Notes: generated by a model from the sequence alone, not told the origin. A stretch of DNA of 64,000 bases from Zygnema cylindricum (GCA_037447655.1 JBBHKE010001734.1:1-64000), one strand, 5' to 3'. Numbered from the stretch's first letter, positions 1-11,385 are shown. Translations and numbers: made by a program.

Positions 1-839
1 TCTAGGATATATCCAGATCAGCTCTGACCATTGTATCTATATGTTTGAAGATGAGAATAGTGTCATTTTTATTGCAATATATGTAAATGATCTGCTTGTG
101 CTAAGTAAGTCTTTAGAAAATATCAATAAGTTAAATAAAGATCTTAAAAACAGATTTGATATGAAAGATTTAGGTGAGGCAAAATACATTTTGGGGATCC
201 AAATGGAGAGAGATACGGGGAAATGGATTATCAGACTTACTCAGAAAGAAATAATAGGTAATATGTTTCAGAAATTTCAGATGGAAAAGGCAAACAATTG
301 TACCACTCCCGTGGACTTGAAAAAAGAAACAATGGGAGTGTAGAAGGAGGAGTGATAACATTAGATGATCAGATGAGTCCAGAGGAGAGAGAGTTTATGA
401 AGTCTATCCTATATAGAGAGGTTGTAAGAAGTTTGATCTATTTTATGAACTGTACAAGGCCGGACATAGCGGCAGCAGTAAGAGTCCTTAGTAGGAGTCT
501 TAACAATCCTCAGAAGAGAGATAAGGAGGCATCCAAGAGAGTCATGAGATATCTGGCAGGAACCAGAGAGTTATGGTTCCATTTGGGAGGGGAGCACACT
601 GATATCACTACTTAGAGTGATGACAGTTACAAGGATGCACCTATGAGAAGATTCACTTCTGGGTATGTGTTGTATGTGGGGGAAGGTGCTTACTGCTGGA
701 GCAGTAAGCAACAAAAGGTGGTTGCTCACTCTACTATAGAGGCTGAGAATGTGGCCTCTTGTTGTGCTGTGAAAGAGTTGATGTGGGTCAAGTCCTTGTT
801 GCAAGAAATAGGGTATATGAAGAAAGGAGTGCGTGAAGT
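1..839 (+). pseudogene. Ty1/copia pol fragment: reverse transcriptase end and RNase H
   Basis: The window opens inside a copia reverse transcriptase. Frame 41-343 carries the catalytic-loop region but reads YVNDLL at 80-97 where the family needs YVDDLL, so a catalytic Asp is replaced by Asn. The next pieces (thumb and connection, with MNCTRPDIAAAV at about 447-482) and RNase H (SGYVLYVGEG, EAENVASC, KELMWVKSLL) lie in other frames. A Trp codon of the TWSD motif has become TAG near 613-615. The coding stops abruptly at 839, where an inverted LTR begins, so the RNase H DNQAAI region is lost. The sequence is close to the copia at 47.2-52.2 kb, which supplies the expected reading. It is a dead remnant. 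The identity as copia is secure from domain order and motifs. Confidence 0.9.
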
Positions 840-1910
840 TGAAACTGTGAGACCTACATAAGTCCTCAGAGTGACCAGCTTCTAAGAAGCCTTTAGGATA
901 ACTCTGACCCCTTTGTGTTTCAACAAGATCAATTGCCACCCTGGCAAACAAAAACTCTAACCACCTTCACCCCTGTGAAGGCAAGACTCCCGTGAGTCAG
1001 TAGCAAAAAGAATCTCTGAAGTTGCTCCCCTGAGCAGTAAGTTATAGAGGGTCAAAGTTGACCTTTTGAAAAGAAGCTCTTTGGGAGAGAGGGTCCTATC
1101 TCCTAATTTTTCTAAGTCTTATCTCTCTCACAGACTCTATCTACTGATTTACACAACCAATCATATTCCACTTCCGTACACAAAAGTACAGCTGCCGGTG
1201 TACTTTATGTACGGACATTGTACGACATGGCCTAAATGTCGACACCTGGTAAATCCGGATTCGCTCCCTTAATCCTCGGAGATGCCGCGATCCAATGTTA
1301 TTCCGCCACGTGTCATCCGATTTGGCAATGACCACAAACCGCCGAAATCCTCTTTCGCAATCTCGGCGTTCATTCCGGCCGTCCGATTAAATTCACATTT
1401 AATCGTAGCCGTAATAAATATCTGCGCGGTATTCATTTTGCTAAAGAAATAAATGCGCGGTATTCATTTTTTTATCCGTACCACAATTCGTTACTTTACA
1501 TTACTGAATCTATGTATCCTGTAAATAGTTTCAGTTAAAGGAATTATCCTACTTGGTAATGTATAATTAAATATCAAACCCAATAGTACGTAATACTAAG
1601 TCTAGACTTAACGGACAAGGCTACCGGCTACCGGCCGTTTACCGTCCGGCAGGTACCAGGATCAAATCCTGGGTGCAGCACACATCCTTTTAGTAAATAA
1701 ACCTCTAACGGTAAATAAACTAATATATATATTTCCCGTAAACCTCTGGATAGCCTAGGTAGCCATGGCTCTAGCTTCCTCTCCAATTTCTCAGTGACTG
1801 CGACAAGTTTGAGAAGTTGGAGAGAGAAGTTAGAGGTAGACTGCCTCGGCTTTTTTCTATATTTCTATTTAGACCTAGAAAATACTTTAAACGGACCATT
1901 AATTTCTACA
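840..1910 (-). mobile_element. Copia LTR, family X, reverse orientation
   Basis: Read on the minus strand it starts TGTAGAAATTAATGG at 1910 and ends GTTTCA at 840, the same termini as the plus-strand LTRs at 2478-3545 and 6528-7588. It lies immediately downstream (minus sense) of a copia RNase H and its purine-rich tract, so it is the 3' LTR of a minus-strand element. That element interrupts the plus-strand pol at 839/840. The length is 1071 bp. It carries the T-arm-like palindrome described for this LTR family at about 1658-1672. Confidence 0.85.
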
Positions 1911-2477
1911 CTCCCCTTATTTTCTAGTCAATCTTTAATTTCATACCACATTTCTCCCTGTAGAAAATTAGCGTAGGGGAAGGCACAGGTTTGATCATCA
2001 TATCTGCTACCATCTCACTATCTGGTCGGTACTCTAAACTGATTATTTTGTTTTCTACTTTCTCTCTAACAAAACTGAGTCTAATGTCCATGTATTTGGC
2101 TTTAAAAAGATATTTAGGATTGGCAGAAATAGCGATTGCTGCCTGATTATCACAAAAAAAATTATGCACACCACTTTTAAGGTGACCAAGCTCACCAAGC
2201 AAAGACTTGACCCACATCAATTCTTTTACAGCAGAGAAAGAGGCCATATACTCAGCCTCCATGGTGGGCTGAGCAATAACTTTTTGTTGTTTGCTACCCC
2301 AACAGCAAGCCCCAACACCCACATATAATACATATCCAGAAGTGCATCTCCTCATCGGAGCATCACCCTAACTAGCATCACTCCAAGTAGTGATGTCAGT
2401 ATTCTCCCCACCCAAATGCAACCATGGATCCCTAGTTCCTATCAAATATCTAAAGACTCTCTTAGCTGCCTCCCAAT
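1911..2477 (-). pseudogene. Ty1/copia RNase H C-terminal fragment
   Basis: The minus-strand frame 2355-1924 encodes the end of a copia polyprotein: GYVLYVGVGACCWGSKQQ, MEAEYMA, FCDNQAAIAI, KYMDIRLSFVREKVENK and the closing KPVPSP block. The RNase H Glu (MEAEYMA) and Asp (CDNQAA) are present. Upstream pieces run to 2477 (LGGENTDITTWSDAS), interrupted by a stop around 2369-2371. At 2477/2478 the sequence is broken by a plus-strand LTR. Downstream is the purine tract and the LTR at 1910-840. The piece is related to, but distinct from, the copies at 1-839 and 50451-51179. It is a truncated remnant. Confidence 0.88.
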
Positions 2478-3545
2478 TGTAGAAATCAATGGTCTTTTTA
2501 AAGTATTTTCTAGGTCTAAATAGAAATATAGAAAGAAGTTGAGGCAGTCTACCTCTAACTTCTTTCTCTAACTCTCAAACTTGTCGGAGTCACTGAGAAA
2601 TTGGAGAGGAAGCTAGAGCCATGGCTACCTAGGCTATCTAGAGGTTTACGGGATATAAATATTACTTTATTTACCATTAGGGGTTTATTTACTAAAAGAA
2701 TACATGATGCCTCCAGGATTTGATCCTGGTACCTGCCGGACGGTAAGCTACCGGTAGCCGGTAGCCTTATACGTTAAGTCTAGACCTAGTGTTACGTATT
2801 ATAAGGTTTGATATTTAGTTAAACATTAACACGTAGGATTTTTTATTTAACTGAAACTGTTAACGGGAGACATAGATCCATTAATGTAAAAGTACGGATT
2901 ACAGTATGGATTAGAAACGAATACCGCACATTTAATTCTTTAGCGAAACGAATACCGCGTATGTATTTACTACGGCTACGATTAAATGTGAATTTAATCG
3001 GACGGCCGAAAGTAAACGCCGAGATCTTGGAAGAGGATTTCGGCGGTTTTTGGTCATCGCCACATCGGATGACACGTGGCGGAATGACATTCGATCGCGG
3101 CATCTCCGAGGATTAAGGGAGCGAATCCGGATATACCACGTGTCGACATTTAGGTCATGTCGTACAATGTTCGTACAGAAAGTACACCAACAGCTGTACT
3201 TTTGTGTACGGAAGTGTAATGTGATTGGCTCCGTACATCAGTAGATAGAGTCTGTGAGAGAGATAGGATTTAGAAAAATTAGGAGATAGGACCCTCTCTT
3301 CTAGAGAGCTTCTGTACAAAAGGTCAACTTTGACCCTCTATAACTTACTGCTCAGGAGAGCAAATTCATAGATTCTTTTTGCTATCGACTCAAGGGAGTC
3401 TTGTCTTCAAAGGGGTGCAGTTGGTCATAATTTTTGTCTGCCAAGGTGGTGGTTGTTCTTGCTGAAACACAAAGGGGTCAGGGTTATCCTACAGGCTTCT
3501 TAGAAGCTGTCCACTCTGAGGACTTATGGAGGTCTCAGAGTTTCA
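2478..3545 (+). mobile_element. Copia LTR, family X, unit A
   Basis: It starts TGTAGAAATCAATGG and ends GAGTTTCA, and is followed by a primer-binding-site-like stretch and gag. At 1068 bp it matches 840-1910 in inverse orientation and 6528-7588 directly. The left edge cuts into a minus-strand RNase H, which suggests that the plus-strand element inserted there. At about 2712-2728 it has the palindrome CCAGGATTTGATCCTGG, which on the minus strand resembles a tRNA T-arm. Confidence 0.88.
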
Positions 3546-3560
3546 CATTTTGGGCCCACC
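3546..3560 (+). other. Degenerate copia primer-binding site, unit A
   Basis: Directly after the LTR comes CATTTTGGGCCCACC. The paired copy at 7589-7603 reads GGTTATGGGCCCACC, an exact complement of the anticodon arm of plant initiator tRNA-Met. Here three of the first five bases have changed while GGGCCCACC is kept, so this copy is a decayed version of the same site. Confidence 0.6.
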
Positions 3561-4004
3561 CTCTAGGGTACCCATTTTTAATGGAACTGGCTTCATATAG
3601 TGGGAAAGTATGATGATAGGAGCTTTATGCGAAAAAAGGTTTTGGGGGATAGTGAGTGGACAATTGGGGCGTCCATCATGTCTTAGAATCCCTCCAAGGT
3701 TTGAAGGAAGCAAATTCACAAAGAAAGCAGGTCCATCTTCAACAGAGGAGACAACGAAAGGAGAGGAGGTGGACAAAAGAGCGGAGAGGGAGACGACCAC
3801 ACCAATAGCAACTGGTTCTGTATTCATGTCACCTATTCCGAGGAACGAGGAGAATGATACCGAAACCTAGGACTTCAACAATATGGCGGCAAAGCACTAT
3901 ATCATACGCCGTCTTACTCAAGGACTTGCATGTCCTCATTTGCAGGTAGAAAGGGCATCGGATTTGTGGATGGCTCTCATTGAGATGTACCGAAGTGGTA
4001 CGAA
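3561..4004 (+). pseudogene. Copia gag N-terminal fragment, family X, unit A
   Basis: Frame 3610-4004 reads MMIGALCEKRFWGIVSGQ, the usual copia gag opening (aligning with the 48.3-kb element), continues through an acidic spacer and MAAKHYIIRRLTQ, and reaches DLWMALIEMYRSGTKRA. A TAG at 3868-3870 replaces the Trp found before DFNNMA. At about 4004 the gag reading ends where it joins a minus-strand RT fragment of another copia. The zinc knuckle and everything after it are missing. Gag normally forms the virus-like particle. This copy cannot. Confidence 0.75.
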
Positions 4005-6385
4005 GCGAGCCTTATACTTGTCAATGGTTTTATTTTGGTTCAATTTTAATTTAAACACCCATTTACTTCCAATAGCCTTTCTTCTTGGAAGAAGAAATTC
4101 TGTCACTGGTATAAATGGTTGGGTCCTCCTCCTCGATACATGTGATTCTTCTTGTGATTCAGTTTCGACTTGAGTTAGAGGAGAGTCTGCAACTCTTTCA
4201 GGCATAACATTTCCTGTTTTTGGTGGAAAAGATGACTACAAGTCACTTTGAGTAGATGTAGATGCATTTTCTCTATTTTTCTTAAAAAACATAGGATTTT
4301 CCTCTAAAAATATATTTCAACACTTCGATCTTTCTTTTCATGTGTACGTTGACTAAATACATCTACTCGTTTCCCCTCATCGTTCTCTATGATGTTTTTG
4401 GCTACCACGACTCTATTTCTCTTAGTGTCATATACTTTGTAACCCTTAGCATGATCATCATACTCTAGAAATATCCTTAGTATGCCTTTTGGCTCTAATT
4501 TCCATTTTTGTTGATCACTATCTAGCATGAATATCTTACTTCCAAATCCTTTGAAATGACTTACATCTGGTTTGTGTCCTGTCCACATTTCGTAGGGAGT
4601 TTTATCTTTTATTGCCCTTGTTTTTAGCATGTTTCTCACATAAGTTGCACAATTCATAGCCTCTGCCTAAAATTTGAAATCTATGTCCATATTAGCCATC
4701 ATTGTCCTAGCACACTTTGATATGGTTCTATTCATCCTCTCTGAAACACTGTTTTGTTTTGGAGAATAATGAACGGTTAGCTAACGTGAGATTCCATGCA
4801 ATTTTAGGAATTCTACAAACTCTTTAGAAATGTACTCCCCTCCATTATCAGATCTGAATTCCGCTATCTTTCTCTCATACAGATTTTCAACCCAAGACTT
4901 ATACGCCTTAAATTTTGAAAAGACTTCATCCTTACTTTTCAAAAAATAAAATGTAGTAAATCTACTATAGTCATAAGTAAAGGTAAGCATAAACTTAGCA
5001 CCTCCCACTGATGGACAAGTAGATGGCCCCCATACATCTGAATAAATTAGTTATAGCACCCTGCTACTTCTATGATCAGTTTGCGAAGGGACAGGCAACT
5101 TATGATTTTTTCCCATTGCAGAACCATCACATACATTTGATTATGGTTTTGACTAATTTTGACACCTTCCACCATTTTTTGATTTACCATCTTTTCTAAT
5201 CTATCATAATTCACATGCCCTAAACGTTTATGCCATAAATCACGATCACTCATTACACTTACGTGCATAACATCATTGTCATTATCATTTGCAAGACTCA
5301 ACTGATACAATTTTTTTCCTCCAGCAAATCCCTCCGCAACTATTTTCCCATTCTTACTCACTGTTTTCTTTCCATTTTCAGATATAGTTTTAAAACCTTT
5401 CTTTACTACCAGTGACGTAGAAAAAAAGTTTCTTTTAAAAGCTGGGACATGCAACACATCTTCCAAGACCCTTTTCACAGGTTTTCTCTTTACGTTCAAC
5501 ATAAGTGACACCCTCCTTTTTGCTTTCGATTCAACAAAGGTATCATCACTAAAATAGATTTTGATGGGTGAAATAGATTTAATGCTCTCAAATAGATGGC
5601 GATTGCGGGCACATGTGGGCAGATGCACCGGAGTCCATTATCCATTCGTCTTCCTCCACGCCTTCCGTCGCTTGTGCCATCGCAAAGTATTTCTTTTTCG
5701 CTGTTGTCGGGAAAGTTGCACACGTCCTCCTCCTGAAGTGCGTTGGAAAATGCTGTCCACCTAACTGAGATGGAACTCCGCTTTTATCCCACTTAGAGCG
5801 AAAATTTATTGTTGCTTTCGCTCTCTTATATGCATTAGAAAGCTTGAAAACATGGCCTTTCTCATCAGAATAATAACATGTTAAAGGTGGCCTTCTAGGA
5901 CCACTACCTCTGCCACTGCCAATCTTTGAATCAGAAAACTGATTTGCTAGTGCTTGAAAAGACTTAGTATTACCTCTCTATGAAATCTGGTTAGCTTGTT
6001 CACTCAAAAATAAACTGCATTGCTAACGCTATGTTCCACTGATGTTGTGGAAGAGCTCTAAGCCTATCCATGGCTCCCTTATATTCATCTAGTAAAGTTC
6101 TCATCAATAACATAGCCTGCTATGGTGGTGAAAATTCACCACCTGCACTAGTACTCAAGAGAAACAACATTTTAATAGCATGACAGTGATCTGATATACT
6201 ACCTCCAGAATATCTATATTCCAAGATCTTTGTTGTTATATTAGTTCTGAACAGTGACATCTAGCTGAACATACATAGCATGTACACTAAACCAGATTTT
6301 GAGAAGACTTTTTCATCTCAAGGTAATGTTGTTCTACAACCACTATTGCAGGAGGAGAACCAGCAGTAGTAGTGGAAGTAGACAT
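4005..6385 (-). pseudogene. Ty1/copia family Y gag-protease-integrase-RT start, reversed, unit A
   Basis: Read on the minus strand from 6385: a gag start (MSTSTTTAGSPP), a degenerate zinc knuckle (YYSDEKGH, with its Cys changed to Ser), the protease site WIMDSGASAH near 5660, the pre-integrase block LWHKRLGHVNYDRLEK, and the integrase core. The core shows YSDVWGP, FRSDNGGEY (about 4840) and SERMNRT, so the three acidic residues of the DDE triad are still visible. Then come the integrase tail (KPDVSHFKGFGSK) and the very start of RT (KAIGSKWVFKLKLNQ, near 4060). RT stops at KYKARFV, where it meets gag of family X. Frameshifts lie after the protease motif and before the integrase core, with several stops. 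RT, RNase H and both LTRs are absent from the unit. Confidence 0.88.
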
Positions 6386-6527
6386 GAAAAACAACAAAAA
6401 CTCATCGGAGCATCACCATAACTGGCATCACTCCAAGTAGTGATGTCAGTATTCTCCCCACCCAAATGCAACCATAGATCCCTAGTTCCTATCAAATATC
6501 TAAGGACTCTCTTAGCTGCCTCCCAAT

Positions 6528-7588
6528 TGTAGAAATCAATGGTCATTTTAAAGTATTTTCTAGGTCTAAATAGAAATATAGAAAGAAGCTGAGGCAGTCT
6601 ACCTCTAACTTCTCTCTCCAACTCTCAAACTTGTCGCAGTCACTGAGAAATTGGAGAGGAAGCTAGAGCCATGGCTACCTAGGCTATCTAGAGGTTTACG
6701 GGATATAAATATTAGTTTATTTACCATTAGGGGTTTATTTACTAAAAGAATACATGATGCCTCCAGGATTTGATCCTGGTACCTGCCGGACGGTAAGCTG
6801 TCGGTAGCCGGTAGCCTTATCCGTTAAGTCTAGACCTAGTGTTACGTATTATAGTGTTTGATATTTAGTTAAACATTAACACGTAGGATTATTCATTTAA
6901 CTGAAACTGTTTACGGGAGACATAGATCCATTAATGTAAAAGTACGGATTACAGTATGGATTAGAAACGAATACCGCGCATTTAATTCTTTAGCGAAACG
7001 AATACCGCGTATGTATTTATTACGGCTACGATTAAATGTGAATTTAATCGGACAGTCGAAAGTAAACGCCGAGATCCTGGAAGAGGATTTCGACGGTTTT
7101 TGGTCATCGCCACATCGGATGACACGTGGCGGAATGACATTCGATCGCGGCATCTCCGAGGAGTAAGGGAGCGAATCCGGATATACCACGTGTCGACATT
7201 TAGGTCATGTCGTACAATGTTCGTACAGAAAGTACATCAGCAGCTGTACTTTTGTGTACGGAAGTGTAATCTGATTGGCTCCGTACATCAGTAGATAGAG
7301 TCTGTGAGAGAGATAGGATTTAGAAAAATTAGGATATAGGACCCTCTCTCCCAGAGAGCTTCTGTACAAAAGGTCAACTTTGACCCTCCATAACTTACTG
7401 CTCAGGGGAGCAAATTCATAGATTATTTTTGCTATCGACTCAGGGGAGTCATCTCTTCAGAGGGGTGAAGTTTGTCATAATTTTTGTCTGCCAGGGTGGT
7501 GATTGTTCTTGCTGAAACACAAAGGGGTCAGGTACAGGCTTCTTAGAAGCTGTCCACTCTGAGGACTTATGGAGGTCTCATAGTTTCA
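6528..7588 (+). mobile_element. Copia LTR, family X, unit B
   Basis: Starts TGTAGAAATCAATGG and ends CATAGTTTCA. It is 1061 bp and near-identical to 2478-3545 apart from the 7-bp deletion and single-base changes. An intact primer-binding site follows. The antisense T-arm-like palindrome lies at about 6762-6778. Confidence 0.88.
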
Positions 7589-7603
7589 GGTTATGGGCCC
7601 ACC
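7589..7603 (+). other. Copia primer-binding site complementary to initiator tRNA-Met anticodon arm
   Basis: GGTTATGGGCCCACC directly abuts the LTR end. Its complement GGTGGGCCCATAACC matches the anticodon stem-loop of plant initiator tRNA-Met as I know it, 15 of 15. The base match to this internal part of the tRNA, not to its 3' CCA end, is what Drosophila copia does with a cleaved half-tRNA primer. Most plant copia elements use the 3' end (TGGTATCAGAGC type). Confidence 0.8.
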
Positions 7604-8047
7604 CTCTAGGGTACCCATGTTTAATGGAACTGGCTTCATATAGTGGGAAAGTATGATGATAGGAGCCTTATGCGAAAAAAGGTTTTGGGGGATAGTGAGT
7701 GGACAATTGGGGCGTCCATCATGTCTTGGAATCCCTCCAAGGTTTGAAAGAAGCAGATTCACAAAGAAAGCAGGTCCATCTTCAACAGAGGAGACAACGA
7801 AAGGAGAGGAGGTGGACAAAGGAGCGGAGGGGGAGACGACCACACCAATAGCAACTGGTTCAGCATTCATGTCACCTATTCCGAGGAACGAGGAGAATGA
7901 TACCGAAACCTAGGACTTCAACAATATGGCGGCAAAGCACTTTATCCTACGCCGTCTTACTCAAAAACTTGCATGCCCTCATTTGCAGGTAGAAAGGGCA
8001 TCGGATTTGTGGATGGCTCTCATTGAGATGTACCGAAGTGGTACGAA
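7604..8047 (+). pseudogene. Copia gag N-terminal fragment, family X, unit B
   Basis: Same fragment as in unit A, starting MMIGALCEKRFWGIVSGQ at 7653. The TAG before DFNNMA is at 7911-7913, followed by MAAKHFILRRLTQ and DLWMALIEMYRSG. It is cut at about 8047 by the reversed family Y sequence. The shared stop shows that the lesion predates the duplication. Confidence 0.75.
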
Positions 8048-10428
8048 GCGAGCCTTATACTTGTCTATGGTTTTATTTTGGTTCAATTTTAATTTAAACA
8101 CCCATTTACTTCCAATAGCCTTTCTTCCTAGAATAAGAAATTCTGTCGCTGGTATAAATGGTTGGGTCTTCCTCCTCGATACATGTGATTCTTCTTGTGA
8201 TTCAGTTTCGACTTGAGTTAGAGGAGAGTCTACAACTCTTTCAGGCATAACATTTCCTGTTTCTGGTGGAAAAGATGACTACAAGTCACTTTGAGTAGAT
8301 GTAGATGCATTTTCTATATTTTTCTTAAAAAACATAGGATTTTCCTCTAAAAATATATTTCAACACTTCGATCTTTCTTTTCATGTGTACGTTGACTAAA
8401 TACATCTACTCGTTTCCCCTCATCGTTCTCTATGATGTTTCTGGCTACCACGACTCTATTTCTCTTAGTGTCATATACTTTATAACCCTTAGCATGATCA
8501 TCATACTCTAGAAATATCCTTAGTATGCCTTTTGGCTCTAATTTCTATTTTTGTTGATCACTATCTAGCATGAATATCTTACTTCCAAATCCTTTGAAAT
8601 GACTTACATCTGGTTTGTGTCCTGTCCACATTTCGTAGGGAGTTTTATCTTTTATTGCCTTTGTTTTTAGCTTGTTTCTCACATAAGCTGCACATTTCAT
8701 AGCCTCTGCCTAAAATTTGAAATCTATGTCCATATTAGCCATCATTGTCCTAGCACACTTTGATATGGTTTTATTCATCCTCTCTGAAACACTGTTTTGT
8801 TTTGGAGAATAATGAACGGTTAGCTAACGTGAGATTCCATGCAATTTTAGGAATTCTACAAACTCTTTAGAAATGTACTCCCCTCCATTATCAGATCTGA
8901 ATTCCGCTATCTTTCTCTCATACAGATTTTCAACCCAAGCCTTATACGCCTTAAATTTTGAAAAGACTTCATCCTTACTTTTCAAAAAATAAACTGTAGT
9001 AAATCTACTATAGTCATAAGCAAAGGTAAGCATAAACTTAGCACCTCCTACTGATGGATACCTAGTTGGCCCCCATACATCTGAATAAATTAGTTACAGC
9101 ACCCTGCTACTTCTATGATCAGTTTGCGAAGGGACAGGCAACTTATGATTTTTTCCCATTGCACAACCATCACATACATTTGATTATGGTTTTGACTAAT
9201 TTTGACACCTTCCACCATTTTTTGATTTACCATCTTTTCTAATCTATCATAATTCACATGCCCTAAACTTTTATGCCATAAATCACGATCACTCATTACA
9301 CTTACGTGCATAACATCATTGTCATTATCATTTGCAAGACTCAACTGATACAATTTTTTTCCTCCAGCAAATCCCTCCGCAGCTATTTTCCCATTCTTAC
9401 TCACTGTTTTCTTTCCATTTTCAGATATAGTTTTAAAACCTTTCTTTACTACCAGTGACGTAGAAAAAAAGTTTCTTTTAAAAGCTGGGACATGCAACAC
9501 ATCTTCGAAGACCCTTTTCACAGGTTTTCTCTTTACGTTCAACATAAGTGAAACCCTCCTTTTTGCTTTCGATTCAACAAAGGTATCATCACTAAAATAG
9601 ATTTTGATGGGTGAAATAAATTTAATACTCTCAAATAGATGGCGATTGCGGGCACATGTGGGCAGATGCACCGGAGTCCATTATCCATTCGTCTTCCTCC
9701 ACGCCTTCCGTCGCTTGTGCCATCGCAAAGTATTTCTTTTTCGCTGTTGTCGGGAAAGTTGCACACGTCCTCCTCCTGAAGTGCGTTGGAAAATGCTGTC
9801 CACCTAACTGAGATGGAACTCCGCTTTTATCCCACTTAGAGCGAAAATTTCTTGTTGCTTTCGTTCTCTTATATGCATTAGAAAGCTTGAAAACATGGCC
9901 TTTCTCATCAGAATAATAGCATGTTAAAGGTGGCCTTCTAGGACCACTACCTCTGCCACTGCCAATCTTTGAATCAGAAAACTGATTTGCTAGTGCTTGA
10001 AAAGACTTAGTATTACCTCTCTATGAAATCTGGTTAGCTTGTTCACTCAAAAATAAACTGCATTGCTAACGCTATGTTCCACTGATGTTGTGGAAGAGCT
10101 CTAAGCCTATCCATGGCTCCCTTATATTCATCTAGTAAAGTTCTCATCAATAACATAGCCTGCTATGGTGGTGAAAATTCACCACCTGCACTAGTACTCA
10201 AGAGAAACAACATTTTAATAGCATGACAGTGATCTGATATACTACCTCCAGAATATCTATATTCCAAGATCTTTGTTGTTATATTAGTTCTGAACAGTGA
10301 CATCTAGCTGAACATACATAGCATGTACACTAAACCAGATTTTGAGAAGACTTTTTCATCTCAAGGTAATGTTGTTCTACAACCACTATTGCAGGAGGAG
10401 AACCAGCAGTAGTAGTGGAAGTAGACAT
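8048..10428 (-). pseudogene. Ty1/copia family Y gag-protease-integrase-RT start, reversed, unit B
   Basis: Minus-strand copy of the unit A fragment. The gag ATG is at 10428. The protease DSGASAH motif lies near 9700, the pre-integrase block (LWHKSLGHVNYDRLEK, Arg changed to Ser relative to unit A) near 9280, and the integrase DNGGEY near 8880. The RT start is at about 8100. The integrase C-terminal part that is one open frame in unit A (4657-4304) is broken here by extra changes. It shares the early frameshifts of unit A, and its upstream side continues into its own 5' region at 10444. Confidence 0.87.
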
Positions 10429-10443
10429 GAAAAACAACAAAAA

Positions 10444-11380
10444 CTATCAAAGTACCTACTCAACAGCCAACTTTGAACAGACACAAAATACGACCCAGAA
10501 AGCCAATATGCCTCAAATAAGCCACAGTGTCACACAATAAAGTAAAGTGACAACTCCCAAAATTGCAGCCCAAATGACCTAGTAAAACATAAGATATAAT
10601 GTTTAGAAGTCTCCCAAAAATTGCCTTTAGAAAATCATATTCCCAAAACTAGATGCTACAAAATTGGCTAAGTCCTAAGTTATATGCTCACAGTGTGTAT
10701 CTACTGATCTACACTAATTTGGGTAACTGTTACTACGGTTAGTATCCTGACTAACGACAAAGCATCTTACCTGTATGTCACTGTACGTCAAAACCCTAAT
10801 TATTATTTTCTAAAAACAAGATTAATGGAAAACTATTTTTTATTACACTAAACTACAAAACAATGTTATTCAGATATTTCTAGATATTGAACCGCACACA
10901 AAACGTTCCAACCGTACAAAAAAACGTTCCAAATGCATAGTCAGCGGTAGTCGCTAAAGTCTAGCCAAATGTGGTCGTGTAGTAAGAAGCACTTGAGTGC
11001 TTCGTTACTTGTGGTCCCACACGAATAACGCTTGTGGTCCCTCGTGAATCACGCTTGTGGTCTCAGGTGAATTGCGTCCGTTGGAACAAATTCAATCGAC
11101 GATGGTACCGTCGAACTGTACCATATATTTCTGGAATACCCGGTTCAAATCCCGTTTGTCTAATCCTGTGAGTCAAATCGTTAACTCCGTGACGCATGTG
11201 GCTGACTGTCGGCGCCACTCCGAAAAACATGCATACGTTCTTTTAACAACACGTGTCCTTGTAAAAGTACAATACACTCTACTGTACTTTTGGCTACTGT
11301 AATGCTAATAAAGGTAAGTATTACAGTGGACTACTTACAAAATATTCTAAGTTATTTTTACCCCTATTTACTAAAGATTT
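10444..11380 (-). mobile_element. Probable 5' leader and LTR of copia family Y (minus strand)
   Basis: This lies directly upstream of the family Y gag start, in minus sense. On the minus strand ATCAGTAGATAC (about 10696-10708) matches the family X LTR segment ATCAGTAGATAG at 7287, and GGTTCAAATCC at about 11142-11152 (plus strand) is a perfect pol III B-box that sits antisense to the element, as in the other LTRs. Three short repeats of CTTGTGGTC lie around 11010-11060. I could not find clear LTR ends or a primer site, so the boundaries are approximate. It may hold part of a solo LTR. Confidence 0.45.
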
Positions 11381-11385
11381 ATAAA

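Larger units (their letters stand above)
2351..6400. repeat. Tandem duplication unit A (4050 bp chimeric retroelement block)
   Basis: This block is repeated almost exactly at 6401-10443. The unit begins CTCATCGGAG in both copies and ends with the gag start region ...ACAACAAAAA in both. Contents in order: 127 bp of minus-strand RNase H, a plus-strand LTR, a tRNA-primer site, plus-strand gag, then minus-strand RT start-IN-PR-gag of another copia family. The offset between copies is 4050 bp at the left and 4043 bp further right. A 7-bp difference near 3485 (unit A) and 7532 (unit B) explains the shift. Shared lesions, such as the gag stop and the frameshift after the protease motif, show that duplication happened after decay. 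Confidence 0.92.
6401..10443. repeat. Tandem duplication unit B (4043 bp)
   Basis: Second copy of the block at 2351-6400, with the same element order and junctions. Differences seen by eye are scattered single bases and a 7-bp deletion near 7532. The right end is 10443. Beyond it, unique sequence follows in place of the RNase H piece, so 10444 onward is the original upstream neighbour of the family Y gag. The head-to-tail joint at 6400/6401 has the two-base overlap CT. Confidence 0.92.

Noticed and set aside
10444-10700. Primer-binding site of copia family Y
   Set aside because: Neither the anticodon-arm type nor the TGGTATCAGAGC type complement could be found upstream of the gag start.
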